Below, piece after piece: positions 15,050 through 23,843 of a stretch of 64,000 nucleotides of DNA (position 1 is its first letter; every line of letters begins with the position of its first letter). Below the pieces are notes generated by a model. The model saw only the letters and a list, made by a program, of their open reading frames with translations. It ran no database searches and was not told the DNA's origin. Source of the stretch: an uncultured Faecalibacterium sp. (GTDB lineage: Bacteria; Bacillota; Clostridia; Oscillospirales; Ruminococcaceae). The DNA lies in the NCBI GenBank assembly GCA_934561555.1, contig CAKTGQ010000014.1:1-64000 (forward strand), given 5' to 3'. Both the position numbers and the translations under genes were made by a program.

Positions 15050-16026
15050 CCGTGATATTTCCTTTCATAGGGAGCCCATGTGCGCTCCGAGATGATATAG
15101 CGCGGGCGGGCTTTGGTCTCCATATAGATCTTGCCGATATACTCGCCGATCACACCCAGACATACCAGCTGCACGCCGCCCATAAAGCAGACGATGCAGA
15201 CCGTGGAAGCCCAGCCTGCCACGCTGCTGCCCATGGCGGCGCATACAATGGCCCAGATGACCCCGATAAAGCTGACCAGACTTACCGCGATGCCCGCCCC
15301 GGTGATAATGCGGATGGGCTTGTTGGAAAGGCTGGTAATGCCGTCAAAAGCCAGTGCCAGCATCTTGCTCAGGGGGTAGTGGCTCTCGCCGGCCAGGCGC
15401 TCGTGGCGCTCGTAGGTGACCACATCGTGGGCAAAGCCCACCAGCGGCACCATGCCTCGCAAAAAGATGTTGACCTCCTTGTAATCCGCAAAGCTTTCCA
15501 GCACACGGGTGCTGATCAGGCGGTAGTCCGCGTGGTTGAACACGATATCCGCGCCCAAGGCGTTCATCACATGATAAAAGCCCTCGGCGGTGAACCGCTT
15601 GAAGAAGGTGTCGGTGTCCCGGCGGCTGCGCACGCCGTACACCACCTCGGCACCGTCCAGATACTTTTTCACCATCTCGTCCATGGCGTTGATGTCGTCC
15701 TGACCGTCGCAGTCGATGGAGATGGTGATATCGCAGCTGTCGCTGTGCAGTGCCTCCATCAGCCCCGCCAGCACGGCGTTCTGGTGGCCGCGGTTGCGGC
15801 TCTGGGAAATGCCGATATAGTGCTCGTCCTGCGCGGCAAAGCTCTGGATCAGCTCCCACGTTTTGTCGCGGGAGCCATCGTTGACAAAGAGCACCCGGCT
15901 TTTATCGCTGACCAGCCCCTGTGCGGTCAGACTGTGGATCTTTTCCAGAAACATGGGTGCTGTAATGGGCAGCACCTGCTCCTCGTTGTAGCAGGGGATC
16001 ACGATCCAAAGAACAGGTTTGGACAT
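15046..16026 (-). CDS. Family 2 glycosyltransferase, polyprenyl-phosphate type (GtrB-like)
   Basis: A 326-aa membrane glycosyltransferase of family GT2. The N-terminal catalytic domain has IPCYNEE, the nucleotide-binding NDGSRDKTW and SIDCDGQDD with its acidic metal site. Two C-terminal hydrophobic spans (about 230-290) anchor it. This build is that of DPM1/GtrB enzymes, which move a sugar from UDP to undecaprenyl phosphate for later use outside the cell. The start at 16026 has AAGGAG; the longer frame begins inside the inverted repeat and is rejected. It is coupled to the flavin reductase gene downstream. Confidence 0.87.
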   Translation of the reverse strand: MSKPVLWIVIPCYNEEQVLPITAPMFLEKIHSLTAQGLVSDKSRVLFVNDGSRDKTWELIQSFAAQDEHYIGISQSRNRGHQNAVLAGLMEALHSDSCDITISIDCDGQDDINAMDEMVKKYLDGAEVVYGVRSRRDTDTFFKRFTAEGFYHVMNALGADIVFNHADYRLISTRVLESFADYKEVNIFLRGMVPLVGFAHDVVTYERHERLAGESHYPLSKMLALAFDGITSLSNKPIRIITGAGIAVSLVSFIGVIWAIVCAAMGSSVAGWASTVCIVCFMGGVQLVCLGVIGEYIGKIYMETKARPRYIISERTWAPYERKYHG

Positions 16027-16050
16027 TGCTTGATTGCTCCTTAAATATAA

Positions 16051-16183
16051 AATAACCCTCTCAGTCATCGCTGTGCGATGCCAGCTCCCCCGAAAGGGGG
16101 AGCTTTTCTCAGCAGAAGGGAACACTTATCCTTCTGCCGGAGAAGGCAGATTGTTCTGGCTACGCATAAAGCGCTTGAGAGGG
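16051..16183. repeat. MITE-like inverted-repeat element, copy D
   Basis: AATAACCCTCTCAG at the left and CTTGAGAGGGTTTTATT at the right form the terminal repeats, with an inner GCTCCCCCGAAAGGGGGAGC hairpin. The element ends three bases before the stop codon of the Crp-like gene, as copy B does for the exporter gene. Confidence 0.7.
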
Positions 16184-16185
16184 TT

Positions 16186-16866
16186 TTATTGCACCATCTG
16201 CTGCAAGGCATCCGGTTCCAGCAGCTTGAAACTGCTGCGGTAGGTGTCGATGAGGCCTTCCTTCTGCATGGTGCTCAGCTCCCGGGAAAGGGCGCTGCGG
16301 TCGCAGTTGAGGTAATCCGACAGCTGGATGCGGGAGAAGGGGATGCTGAAGGTCAGGCTGTGGGCGCGGGCGGCCTCGCTGAGCAGATACGCCGCCACCT
16401 TGGCGCGCAGGCTTTTCATCACCAGCAGGTCGATGCGGCGGGAGAGGGAAAAGTATTTGTCGCTGATGGTGTGCACAAGGTTCTGCACCACCCGCTGGTG
16501 GGCGGGGCTGCCGTCCGAGAGCAGCAGCCGCTCGTAGGGCAGCAGCAGCACCTCGCAGGGGGCAGCAGCCAGCACGGTGACCGGGCTGGACAGGCTGGAA
16601 CCTCCCAGCACATCCCCGAACACCCCGCCCGGCTCTACCCGGGCAATGGGGATGCGTGCCCCGCCCGGTGCCGGGCGGTAAGCTTCCAACTCGCCGGACA
16701 GCACGATGCCTACCCGGCGGCTGGGCTCCCCCGCCAGCACAAGGGCTTCGCCCTTGCCGTAGCTGCGCACACTGGCCCCCAGCCGGGACAGCAGCGTGCT
16801 GAGCTCCGCAGCGGAAAGACCCGCGAACAGCGTGGTGGTTTGTAACAGCGGCAGATAATTATTCAT
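16186..16866 (-). CDS. Crp/Fnr-family transcriptional regulator
   Basis: A 226-aa regulator: residues about 10-120 form a cyclic-nucleotide-binding-like barrel (GEALVLAGEPSRRVGIVLSGELEAY) and residues about 160-220 a winged helix with RIQLSDYLNCDRSALSRELS as the recognition region. There is no N-terminal cysteine set for an Fe-S cluster, so it is not a classical Fnr. The start at 16866 has GGAG nearby. It is divergent from an orphan ABC binding protein with a 16-bp palindrome between them, and that promoter region is its likely target and self-control point. The effector is unknown. Confidence 0.88.
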   Translation of the reverse strand: MNNYLPLLQTTTLFAGLSAAELSTLLSRLGASVRSYGKGEALVLAGEPSRRVGIVLSGELEAYRPAPGGARIPIARVEPGGVFGDVLGGSSLSSPVTVLAAAPCEVLLLPYERLLLSDGSPAHQRVVQNLVHTISDKYFSLSRRIDLLVMKSLRAKVAAYLLSEAARAHSLTFSIPFSRIQLSDYLNCDRSALSRELSTMQKEGLIDTYRSSFKLLEPDALQQMVQ

Positions 16867-16913
16867 CGCAACTCCGCAGAGAAAATAGTGTTCTCCGCAG
16901 CCTCCTGCAATTG

Positions 16914-16929
16914 CGTTGCACACGCAACG
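16914..16929. promoter_or_regulatory. Palindromic operator between the Crp-like regulator and the binding protein
   Basis: CGTTGC-ACAC-GCAACG is a perfect 6+6 inverted repeat. It overlaps the -35 zone of the rightward promoter and lies just downstream of the leftward promoter, the right place for a Crp/Fnr-type dimer to control both genes. Confidence 0.65.
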
Positions 16930-16942
16930 GTATTTTTACCCC

Positions 16943-16972
16943 TATTATAGTAAACTGGAACGCGCAAAGCAA
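16943..16972. promoter_or_regulatory. Overlapping divergent promoters
   Basis: The -10 region CTATTATAG is symmetric. Rightward: TATTAT (16943-16948) without a good -35, since that place is taken by the palindrome. Leftward: TTGCTT (16967-16972), 17 bases, TATAAT (16944-16949). Confidence 0.6.
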
Positions 16973-17053
16973 ATGATTTTGCAAATTTTTTCAAAAAAAG
17001 ACCGGTTTCCGCTTCCCGTACCGGGGCGTGCCGGGTGTGAAAAGGAGTATTTC

Positions 17054-18106
17054 ATGAAAAAGATCCTGTCCTTACTGCTGGCGTTCAGCCTTGCGCTGAG
17101 CCTTGCAGCCTGCGGCGGCAGCGCAAGCTCTGCCGTTTCCAGCACGGCGGTGTCCGAAGCTGCTTCCTCTGCGGCTGCTTCCGAAGAAGAGACCGCAGCG
17201 CCGCTGTCCGTCACCGAGCCGCTGCGCATTGCGGGCCTGAAGGGCCCCACCACCATGGGGCTTGTCAACCTGCTCTCGATGGAGCAGGCCGGAACCGCCG
17301 CCATGGACTACGACCTGCAGCTCTACGGCGCTGCGGATGAGATCGTGCCGCTGCTCATCAAGGGCGAGCTGGACATGGCCGCCATCCCGGCCAATCTGGC
17401 AGCGACTCTGTACCAGAAAACGAACGGCGGCATTCAGGCTGTGGCGGTGAACACCTTGGGCGTTTTGTATGTGGTGGAGCAGGGCGACACCGTCCACAGC
17501 ATGGCCGACCTCAAGGGCCGCACCATCCTGTCCACCGGCAAGGGCACTACCCCGGAGTATGTGCTGCGCTATCTGCTTACCGCCAACGGCCTTGACCCGG
17601 ACAAGGATGTGGATATCCAGTATTACAGTGAAGCTACCGAGGTGACTGCCCAGATGGCCAGCACGCAGGACGCCATTGCGGTGCTGCCCCAGCCCTATGT
17701 GACCGCTGCCGGGCTGAAGGACGACACCCTGCGGGTAGCCCTTGACCTGACCGCCGAGTGGGACAAGGTGGCAGACACCCAGCTGATCACCGGTGTGACC
17801 GTGGTGCGCAAGGCCTACGCCGAGGAGCACCCGGACGTGGTAGCTGCTTTTCTGGCAGACTACGCCCAGAGCGTGAACGCTGCCAACACGGATCTGGACG
17901 GCACCGCCGCTCTGTGTGAGGAGCAGGGCGTGGTGGCAAAGGCCGCCATCGCCAAAAAGGCGCTGCCCAACTGCAACATCGTCTGCCTGACCGGCGAGGA
18001 ACTGAAGGCGGACGTCTCCGGTTATCTGCAGGTGCTCTACGATGCCGACCCCGCCGCCGTGGGCGGCACGCTGCCCGGCGAGGACTTCTACTGGGCAGCC
18101 CAGTAA
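17054..18106 (+). CDS. Orphan ABC substrate-binding lipoprotein (NMT1/SsuA-like)
   Basis: A 350-aa lipoprotein with signal MKKILSLLLAFSLALSLAAC and a Ser/Ala/Glu-rich spacer to about residue 50. The mature part has the NMT1/SsuA-like layout: LRIAGLKGPTTMGLVNL, then DLKGRTILSTGKGTTPEYVLRYLL and DVVAAFLADYAQS. Such proteins feed nitrate/sulfonate/taurine/thiamine-precursor-type importers. No permease or ATPase gene adjoins it, so the partner must be elsewhere. RBS AAAGGAG decides the start. It is divergent from the Crp-like regulator, which probably controls it. Confidence 0.82.
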   Translation: MKKILSLLLAFSLALSLAACGGSASSAVSSTAVSEAASSAAASEEETAAPLSVTEPLRIAGLKGPTTMGLVNLLSMEQAGTAAMDYDLQLYGAADEIVPLLIKGELDMAAIPANLAATLYQKTNGGIQAVAVNTLGVLYVVEQGDTVHSMADLKGRTILSTGKGTTPEYVLRYLLTANGLDPDKDVDIQYYSEATEVTAQMASTQDAIAVLPQPYVTAAGLKDDTLRVALDLTAEWDKVADTQLITGVTVVRKAYAEEHPDVVAAFLADYAQSVNAANTDLDGTAALCEEQGVVAKAAIAKKALPNCNIVCLTGEELKADVSGYLQVLYDADPAAVGGTLPGEDFYWAAQ

Positions 18107-18130
18107 CGGCCTGAAAAAGCATTCCATCTC

Positions 18131-18167
18131 CCGCCGCTCTGCCGTGGTACGCAGCGCGGCGGTTTTT
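18131..18167 (+). terminator. Terminator of the orphan binding protein
   Basis: CCGCCGC pairs with GCGGCGG and is followed by five T. Confidence 0.8.
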
Positions 18168-18176
18168 GTTTCCCGG

Positions 18177-18205
18177 TTGCAATTCCGGCGCAAAAGTTCT
18201 ACAAT
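18177..18205 (+). promoter_or_regulatory. Promoter of the C69 dipeptidase
   Basis: TTGCAA (18177-18182), 17 bases, TACAAT (18200-18205). Confidence 0.7.
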
Positions 18206-18238
18206 AGAGTCACATTATAGAATATGGAGGGAATACCT

Positions 18239-19723
18239 ATGGCTTGCACTACCATTCTGGTCGGCAAGGCAGCATCGTACGATGGCTCTACCATGATCGC
18301 CCGCAACGATGACTCCGGCTCCGGCCATTTCACCGCTAAAAAATTCACCGTGATCCACCCAGAGGACCTTCCCAAGACCTACCGCAGCGTTCTTTCCCAT
18401 GTGGAGATCCCCTTGCCGGAAGGCGCACTGCGGTTTACCGCCATGCCCAACGCCGTAGAGGGCAAGGGCATCTGGGCAGCCTCCGGTGTCAATGCCGCTA
18501 ACGTTGGCATGACCGCCACCGAGACCATCACCTCCAACCCCCGCGTGCTGGGCGCAGACCCGCTGGTGGAGTATCAGCCCGCCAAGGGTGAAAAGCCCGA
18601 AGTGCCAGGCGGCATCGGCGAGGAAGATATCGTTTATCTGGTGCTGCCCTACATCCATTCTGCCCGCGAGGGCGTGCTGCGTCTGGGCAGTCTGCTGGAG
18701 CAGTACGGTACTTACGAGATGAACGGCATCGCCTTTCAGGATGTAAACGAGATCTGGTGGCTGGAGACCATCGGCGGTCACCACTGGATCGCCCGCCGCG
18801 TGCCGGACGATGTGTATGTGGTCATGCCCAACCAGCTGGGCATCGACAGCTTTGATCTGAACGATGCCTTCGGCGCACAGGAAAACTACCTCTGCTCTGC
18901 CGATCTGCGGGAATTCATTGCCAAGAACCACCTCGACCTCTCGCTGGACGGCGCGCTGAATCCCCGGGACGCCTTTGGCAGCCACGATGACGCCGACCAC
19001 GTTTACAACACCCCCCGCGCATGGTATATGCTGCGCTACCTCAACCCCCGCACATGGGTGTGGGAGGGTGCCGACGCTGACTACACCCCCATGTCCGATG
19101 ATCTGCCGTGGTGCATGGTGCCGGAGCGCAAGGTGACACCGGAGGACATCAAGTATATGCTGTCCAGCCACTATCAGGGCACCCCATACGACCCTTACCT
19201 GAGCTACGGCGACAAGTCTGCCAAGGGCGCATACCGCTCCATCGGCATCAACCGCAACGACTTTATGGCGCTTTTGCAGATGCGTCCCGACCAGCCGGAG
19301 GAATCCCGCGCAGTGGAGTGGGTGGCCTATGCCTCCAACGCCTTCAACACCATGGTGCCCTTCTACGCCAACGTGGAGCGCACCCCGGAATATCTGGCAA
19401 ACACCACCGGCACTGTGTCCACCGATAACTTCTACTGGACCAGCCGCCTGATCGCTGCCATGGCAGATGCTTCCTATAATAAGTCCCTGTTCCACCTCGA
19501 GCGTTACGAGGAGGCCGTGCTCTCTGCCGGCCGCGCACTGGTGAACCAGTACGACGCAAACCTTGCCGCCGAGCCGGACGCTGCCCGCCGCGCCGCCCTG
19601 CGGGAGGAAGCCAACACCGCCATCGCCGCCATGCTGCAGGAGAAAGCTGCCGACACGCTGGACAAAGTTCTGTTTGAATTGAGCAGCCAGATGAAGAACG
19701 CCTACTCCCGCTCGGATGCCTGA
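18239..19723 (+). CDS. C69-family dipeptidase
   Basis: A 494-aa peptidase of family C69 (PepD/PepDA type), N-terminal-nucleophile hydrolases that cut dipeptides in the cytoplasm. The start region ACTTILVGKAASYDGSTM matches the family, with Cys3 the expected nucleophile exposed after processing. Further conserved parts: ARNDDSG, GVNAANVGMTATE and the middle WWLETIGGHHWIARRVPDD. The ATG at 18239 has GGAGGG upstream and places Cys near the N-terminus; the longer frame would bury it. There is no export signal. Monocistronic between its own promoter and terminator. Confidence 0.9.
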   Translation: MACTTILVGKAASYDGSTMIARNDDSGSGHFTAKKFTVIHPEDLPKTYRSVLSHVEIPLPEGALRFTAMPNAVEGKGIWAASGVNAANVGMTATETITSNPRVLGADPLVEYQPAKGEKPEVPGGIGEEDIVYLVLPYIHSAREGVLRLGSLLEQYGTYEMNGIAFQDVNEIWWLETIGGHHWIARRVPDDVYVVMPNQLGIDSFDLNDAFGAQENYLCSADLREFIAKNHLDLSLDGALNPRDAFGSHDDADHVYNTPRAWYMLRYLNPRTWVWEGADADYTPMSDDLPWCMVPERKVTPEDIKYMLSSHYQGTPYDPYLSYGDKSAKGAYRSIGINRNDFMALLQMRPDQPEESRAVEWVAYASNAFNTMVPFYANVERTPEYLANTTGTVSTDNFYWTSRLIAAMADASYNKSLFHLERYEEAVLSAGRALVNQYDANLAAEPDAARRAALREEANTAIAAMLQEKAADTLDKVLFELSSQMKNAYSRSDA

Positions 19724-19770
19724 TTAAAAATAGTCTGAGCACCAAAAACGGTCACGACCGGTCATATAAA

Positions 19771-19818
19771 CGCCAAAAAAGACCACCGCATACACATGTG
19801 CGGTGGTCTTTTTTGGCG
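19771..19818. terminator. Strong bidirectional terminator after the dipeptidase
   Basis: CGCCAAAAAAGACCACCGCA pairs with its complement across a short loop, a 20-bp stem with A and T runs inside it. Confidence 0.85.
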
Positions 19819-19880
19819 TAAAAGCGCTCTTGTATCCCAGCTGTTGGCAACGGTGCACAAAAATCGAGGATATTTTTTGG

Positions 19881-19920
19881 TGAGTGAAAATGACTGAAAC
19901 TGATTGATTTTGACGATATT
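19881..19920 (+). promoter_or_regulatory. Tandem 10-bp operator repeats at the fructose promoter
   Basis: Four consecutive decamers begin TGA: TGAGTGAAAA, TGACTGAAAC, TGATTGATTT, TGACGATATT. One turn of helix apart, they cover the -35 region of the promoter for the DeoR-fruK-fruA operon. Tandem TGA-rich direct repeats are the usual binding sites of DeoR-type sugar repressors, so the encoded regulator probably binds here. Confidence 0.6.
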
Positions 19921-19931
19921 TTTGCTATAAT
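19904..19931 (+). promoter_or_regulatory. Promoter of the fructose operon
   Basis: TTGATT (19904-19909), 16 bases, TATAAT (19926-19931), overlapping the operator repeats. Confidence 0.7.
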
Positions 19932-20009
19932 AAAGACACAGACAACCAAAACACGTCAAGACCGTGCAAAACCGGTCAGGCGTGGAAAGGAAAGAAGGGA
20001 AAAGACACC

Positions 20010-20765
20010 ATGCTGGCAGAGGAACGTTTTGCACTGATCTTAGAGCAGCTGAATGAGAAACGCACCGTGACGGTACAGCAGCTGTGCGAGGCGCTGCACA
20101 CCAGCGAGTCCACCATCCGGCGCGACCTGACCGAGCTGGACCGGCAGGGCAGGCTGACCAAGGTGCACGGAGGGGCTACCCTGCCGGACAGCCGTTTTCT
20201 GGCAGACGAGCCCACCATGGAGGCCAAGGAAACGCTGGCAGTAGCCGAAAAGCGCAGCATTGCAGCGGCCGCCGCTGCGCTCATCACCGCCGAAGATTTT
20301 GTGTTCATCGATGCAGGCACCACCACGCTGGAGCTGGTGCGGGCGCTGACGGGTGCGGCACTCAAGGCTACCTATGTGACCAACGGCGTGGCGCACGCCC
20401 GGCTGCTGGCGCAAAAGGGCTGCCGGGTGTATCTGCCCGGCGGGCTGCTGCGCCCCCAGACCGAAGCCATCGTGGGCGCACCGGCGGTCAGCAGCATCCA
20501 GCAGTATAACTTTACCAAAGCATTCATGGGTGCCAACGGCGTGGCGCTGGAGGCGGGCTTTACCACCCCGGACCCCGAGGAAGCAGCCGTAAAGGCCGCA
20601 GCTGTCCGCCGCGCAAGAGAAAGCTGGTTTCTTGTGGACGACGCCAAATTTGCTAAAATTTATCCGGCGGTCATCACGGACCTGCACGGCGGTGCCATCC
20701 TGACCAACCACTGCCCGAACCCGAAATATAAGCAGTATACCTTTGTAAAGGAGGCAGAAGTATGA
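20010..20765 (+). CDS. fruR: DeoR-family regulator of fructose use
   Basis: A 251-aa DeoR-type repressor. Residues 5-60 form the winged helix with TVQQLCEALHTSESTIRRDLTEL, the hallmark of the family; the rest is the sugar-phosphate-sensing domain with VFIDAGTTTLELVRAL and the C-terminal VDDAKFAK. By position it controls the fructose genes and responds to fructose 1-phosphate, as its relatives do; the ligand is inferred. The first gene of the operon, it overlaps fruK by 4 bases (ATGA). The ribosome site is AAGGG about 12 bases from the ATG, slightly far. Confidence 0.88.
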   Translation: MLAEERFALILEQLNEKRTVTVQQLCEALHTSESTIRRDLTELDRQGRLTKVHGGATLPDSRFLADEPTMEAKETLAVAEKRSIAAAAAALITAEDFVFIDAGTTTLELVRALTGAALKATYVTNGVAHARLLAQKGCRVYLPGGLLRPQTEAIVGAPAVSSIQQYNFTKAFMGANGVALEAGFTTPDPEEAAVKAAAVRRARESWFLVDDAKFAKIYPAVITDLHGGAILTNHCPNPKYKQYTFVKEAEV

Positions 20766-21667
20766 TCTATACTGTTACCTTTAACCCGGCCATCGACTAC
20801 GTTGTGCGCTTGGACGCACCGCTGGAGGTGGGCGCAGTGAACCGCGCCAAAGGCGAGGACTGCGTGCTGGGCGGCAAGGGCATCAACGTGTCCGGCGTGC
20901 TGGCACAGCTGGGCTGTGAGAGCGTGGCGCTGGGCTTTGTGGCCGGTGAGACCGGCGCATGGCTGGAGCGCGGTCTGGCCGCACAGGGACTGAAAACCGA
21001 TTTTGTGCATCTGGAAAACGGCATGACCCGTATCAACGTCAAGATCAAGGCGGGGCAGGAGACTGAGCTGAACGGCGCAGGCCCTGCCATCCCGGAAAGC
21101 GCGTTGCAGCAGCTGGAAGCCCAGTTGGACAAGCTGACCGAGGGCGACATCCTCATTCTGGCGGGCAGCATCCCGGCAAGCCTGCCGCAGAGCGTCTACG
21201 AGCGGCTGCTGGCGCGGCTGCAGGGCAGGGGCGTGCGTGCGGTGGTGGATGCCACCCGCGACCTGTTGGTGAACGTACTGCCCTATCGCCCCTTCCTCAT
21301 CAAGCCCAACAACCATGAGCTGGGCGAGATCGTGGGCAAGGTGCTGACCAGCGATGCCGAGATCGTGGCAGCTTCCCGCACCCTGCAGGAAAAGGGCGCC
21401 CGCAATGTGCTGGTGAGCATGGCAGGGGACGGTGCGCTGCTGCTGGACGAGCAGGGACAGGTGCACCGCATCGGCTGCCCCAAGGGAAAGGTGGTCAACA
21501 GCGTGGGCGCAGGCGACAGCATGGTGGCCGGTTTTGTAGCCGGGTATCTGCAAAGCCGCAGCTACGCGCAGGCGCTGCGTCTGGGCACCGCCTGCGGCAG
21601 CGCCACGGCTTTCAGCCTTGGGCTTGCCACAAAGGAAAAAATCGACGAGCTGTTGGCGCAGCTTTGA
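20762..21667 (+). CDS. fruK: 1-phosphofructokinase
   Basis: A 301-aa PfkB-family sugar kinase that phosphorylates fructose 1-phosphate to the 1,6-bisphosphate in the cytoplasm. Features: TFNPAIDYVVRL at the N-terminus, GGKGINVSGVLAQLG (first PfkB signature) and the catalytic VNSVGAGDSMVAGF with its Asp base near residue 248. Being between a DeoR regulator and a fructose PTS separates it from tagatose-6-phosphate kinases of the same family. It is translationally coupled to fruR, and GGAGG lies just before the start. Confidence 0.94.
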   Translation: MIYTVTFNPAIDYVVRLDAPLEVGAVNRAKGEDCVLGGKGINVSGVLAQLGCESVALGFVAGETGAWLERGLAAQGLKTDFVHLENGMTRINVKIKAGQETELNGAGPAIPESALQQLEAQLDKLTEGDILILAGSIPASLPQSVYERLLARLQGRGVRAVVDATRDLLVNVLPYRPFLIKPNNHELGEIVGKVLTSDAEIVAASRTLQEKGARNVLVSMAGDGALLLDEQGQVHRIGCPKGKVVNSVGAGDSMVAGFVAGYLQSRSYAQALRLGTACGSATAFSLGLATKEKIDELLAQL

Positions 21668-21697
21668 TAGGATAAAAGGAACAAAGGAGGAACGTTT

Positions 21698-23626
21698 ATG
21701 CGCATCACCGAGTTATTTACCGCACAGTCCATTGCGCTGGACGAGGCGCTGCAGACGCAGGAGCAGATCCTGAGCCGTCTGGTGGAGCTGCAGGCTACCC
21801 ACGGCAACATCACCGATAAGGAGGCCTACAAAAAGGCACTCTACGCCCGCGAGGCCGAGGGCTCTACTTATGTGGACAACGGCATCACCGTGCCCCACGC
21901 CAAGACCAATGTGGTCACCCGACCCAGTCTGGCCGCCCTGCGGCTGAGCACCCCGGTGCAGTACAACGCCGAGGATGACGGCACCACCGATCTGCTGTTT
22001 GCCATTGCTGCGCCGGAAAACGGCAGCCTGCATGTGGACATGCTGGCCCGCATGATGCAGATGCTGATGAACGAGGACTTTGTGGAAAAGCTTAAAGCCG
22101 CCAAGACACCCAAGGAGTTCTTGGAGTGCATCGACGCGCAGGAGGAAGCACAGTTCGGCGCAGAAAGCTTTACCCAGCAGGCCATCCCGCAGGACGGCTA
22201 CCGCATTCTGGCTGTGACCGCCTGCGTCAACGGCATCGCCCACACCTACATGGCGGCAGAAGCACTGACCAAGGCCGGTGACAAGCTGGGTCTGCCCACC
22301 AAGGTGGAGACCAACGGTTCGGACGGCGCAAAGAACATCCTGACCCGCGCCGAGATCGCCGCTTGTGACGGCATCATCGTAGCAGCGGAGAAAAAAGTGG
22401 ACACCGCCCGCTTTGACGGCAAGCCGGTGCTGTTCACCCGCGTGGATGACGGCATCCACAAGCCGGAGGAGCTCATTAAGAAAATCGCCCACGGCGAGGT
22501 GCCCGTGTTCCACGCCGAGGGCGGCGCAGTTGCCGAGGACGACGGCTCCACGAAGGACAGCTTTGGCCGCAGCCTGTACAAGAACCTGATGAACGGCGTT
22601 TCCCACATGCTGCCCTTCGTGGTGGGCGGCGGCATTATGATCGCGCTGGCCTTCCTGTTGGATGATTACAGCATCAACCCCGCAAACTTTGGCATGAACA
22701 CCCCCGTTGCCGCCTTCTTCAAGACGGTGGGCGGCGCAGCCTTTGGTTATATGCTGCCCATTCTGGCAGGTTTCATCGCCATGTCCATCGCCGACCGTCC
22801 GGGCTTGGCCGTAGGCTTTGCCGGCGGCGTGCTGGCCATGAACGGCACCAACTTCACCGACCTTGCCGCAGGCAGCACCACCGGCATCTCCGGCGGCTTC
22901 CTTGCAGCGCTGCTGGCTGGTTTTGCAGCGGGCTACATCGTGCAGTTCCTCAAAAAGATCACCGAAAAGCTGCCCGCCAGCCTGAACGGTATCCGGCCGA
23001 TGCTTATCTACCCGCTGGGCGGTATTCTGATCGTCGGTGCGATGATGTGCGCCGTGAACCCGGTCATGGGCATAATCAACACCGCCATGACCGACTGGCT
23101 GAACGCACTGGGCGGCAGCTCCAAGGTGCTGCTGGGGGCTATCGTGGCTGGTATGATGAGCGTAGACATGGGCGGCCCGGTCAATAAGGCAGCCTACGTC
23201 TTTGGCACCGCAGCCCTTGCTTCCGGCAACTACGAGGTAATGGCCGCCGTCATGGTGGGCGGCATGGTACCTCCCATCGCCATTGCCCTGTCCACCACCT
23301 TCTGCCCCCGCAAGTGGACGCTTGACGAGCGCCGCAACGGCATCGTGAATTACGTCATGGGTCTGTGCTTCGTGTCTGAGGGCGCCATCCCCTACGCAGC
23401 AGCCGACCCGCTGCGTGTCCTGCCCAGCTGCGTTGTCGGCTCTGCGGTCGCCGGTGCCCTCTCCATGACCTTCGGCTGCGCACTGCGCGCACCTCACGGC
23501 GGCATCTTCGTGTTCCCGGTGGTGGACCACGCTGTGCTGTACTGCGTGGCACTGGCTGTGGGCAGTGTACTGGGCGCAGTGATCCTGAGCCTTGTCAAAA
23601 AGACCCAGCCCGCCGAGGCAAAGTAA
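21698..23626 (+). CDS. fruA: Fructose-specific PTS enzyme IIABC
   Basis: A 642-aa three-domain phosphotransferase transporter that brings in fructose as fructose 1-phosphate. IIA: residues 1-150, phospho-His67 in NGITVPHAKTN. IIB: about 165-270, phospho-Cys176 in AVTACVNGIAHTYMAA. IIC: about 295-640, membrane domain with GVSHMLPFVVGGGIMIALAFLL and the conserved GGPVNKAA. The domain order A-B-C is usual in Firmicutes. The RBS AAAGGAGG is excellent. It is the last gene of the operon; a terminator follows at 23672. Confidence 0.95.
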   Translation: MRITELFTAQSIALDEALQTQEQILSRLVELQATHGNITDKEAYKKALYAREAEGSTYVDNGITVPHAKTNVVTRPSLAALRLSTPVQYNAEDDGTTDLLFAIAAPENGSLHVDMLARMMQMLMNEDFVEKLKAAKTPKEFLECIDAQEEAQFGAESFTQQAIPQDGYRILAVTACVNGIAHTYMAAEALTKAGDKLGLPTKVETNGSDGAKNILTRAEIAACDGIIVAAEKKVDTARFDGKPVLFTRVDDGIHKPEELIKKIAHGEVPVFHAEGGAVAEDDGSTKDSFGRSLYKNLMNGVSHMLPFVVGGGIMIALAFLLDDYSINPANFGMNTPVAAFFKTVGGAAFGYMLPILAGFIAMSIADRPGLAVGFAGGVLAMNGTNFTDLAAGSTTGISGGFLAALLAGFAAGYIVQFLKKITEKLPASLNGIRPMLIYPLGGILIVGAMMCAVNPVMGIINTAMTDWLNALGGSSKVLLGAIVAGMMSVDMGGPVNKAAYVFGTAALASGNYEVMAAVMVGGMVPPIAIALSTTFCPRKWTLDERRNGIVNYVMGLCFVSEGAIPYAAADPLRVLPSCVVGSAVAGALSMTFGCALRAPHGGIFVFPVVDHAVLYCVALAVGSVLGAVILSLVKKTQPAEAK

Positions 23627-23671
23627 CAAGCCATTCTCTTTTTCCATTACGGATAAGTTCTCCATAAAAGC

Positions 23672-23707
23672 AAAGGGGGCTGCCGCACAACGCGGTGGTC
23701 CCTTTTG
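23672..23707 (+). terminator. Terminator of the fructose operon
   Basis: AAAGGGGGCTGCCGC pairs with GCGGTGGTCCCTTT around a short loop; TTTT follows. Confidence 0.8.
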
Positions 23708-23843
23708 CATTTTCCGACCGTCTGCTGTAAAAAGATGTTTTTTGCACCGGACAGTTCCCCGGCGGTGGAAAATGTGCTATCATAGGGACGATAAGAATGT
23801 GTAAGATCCCGCACCTGCGGGGAGAAAGGAAACGATCTGTTCC

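Noticed and set aside
21713-23710. A 665-codon open frame on the minus strand
   Set aside because: Shadow of fruA; the plus-strand protein has all catalytic motifs of a PTS enzyme.
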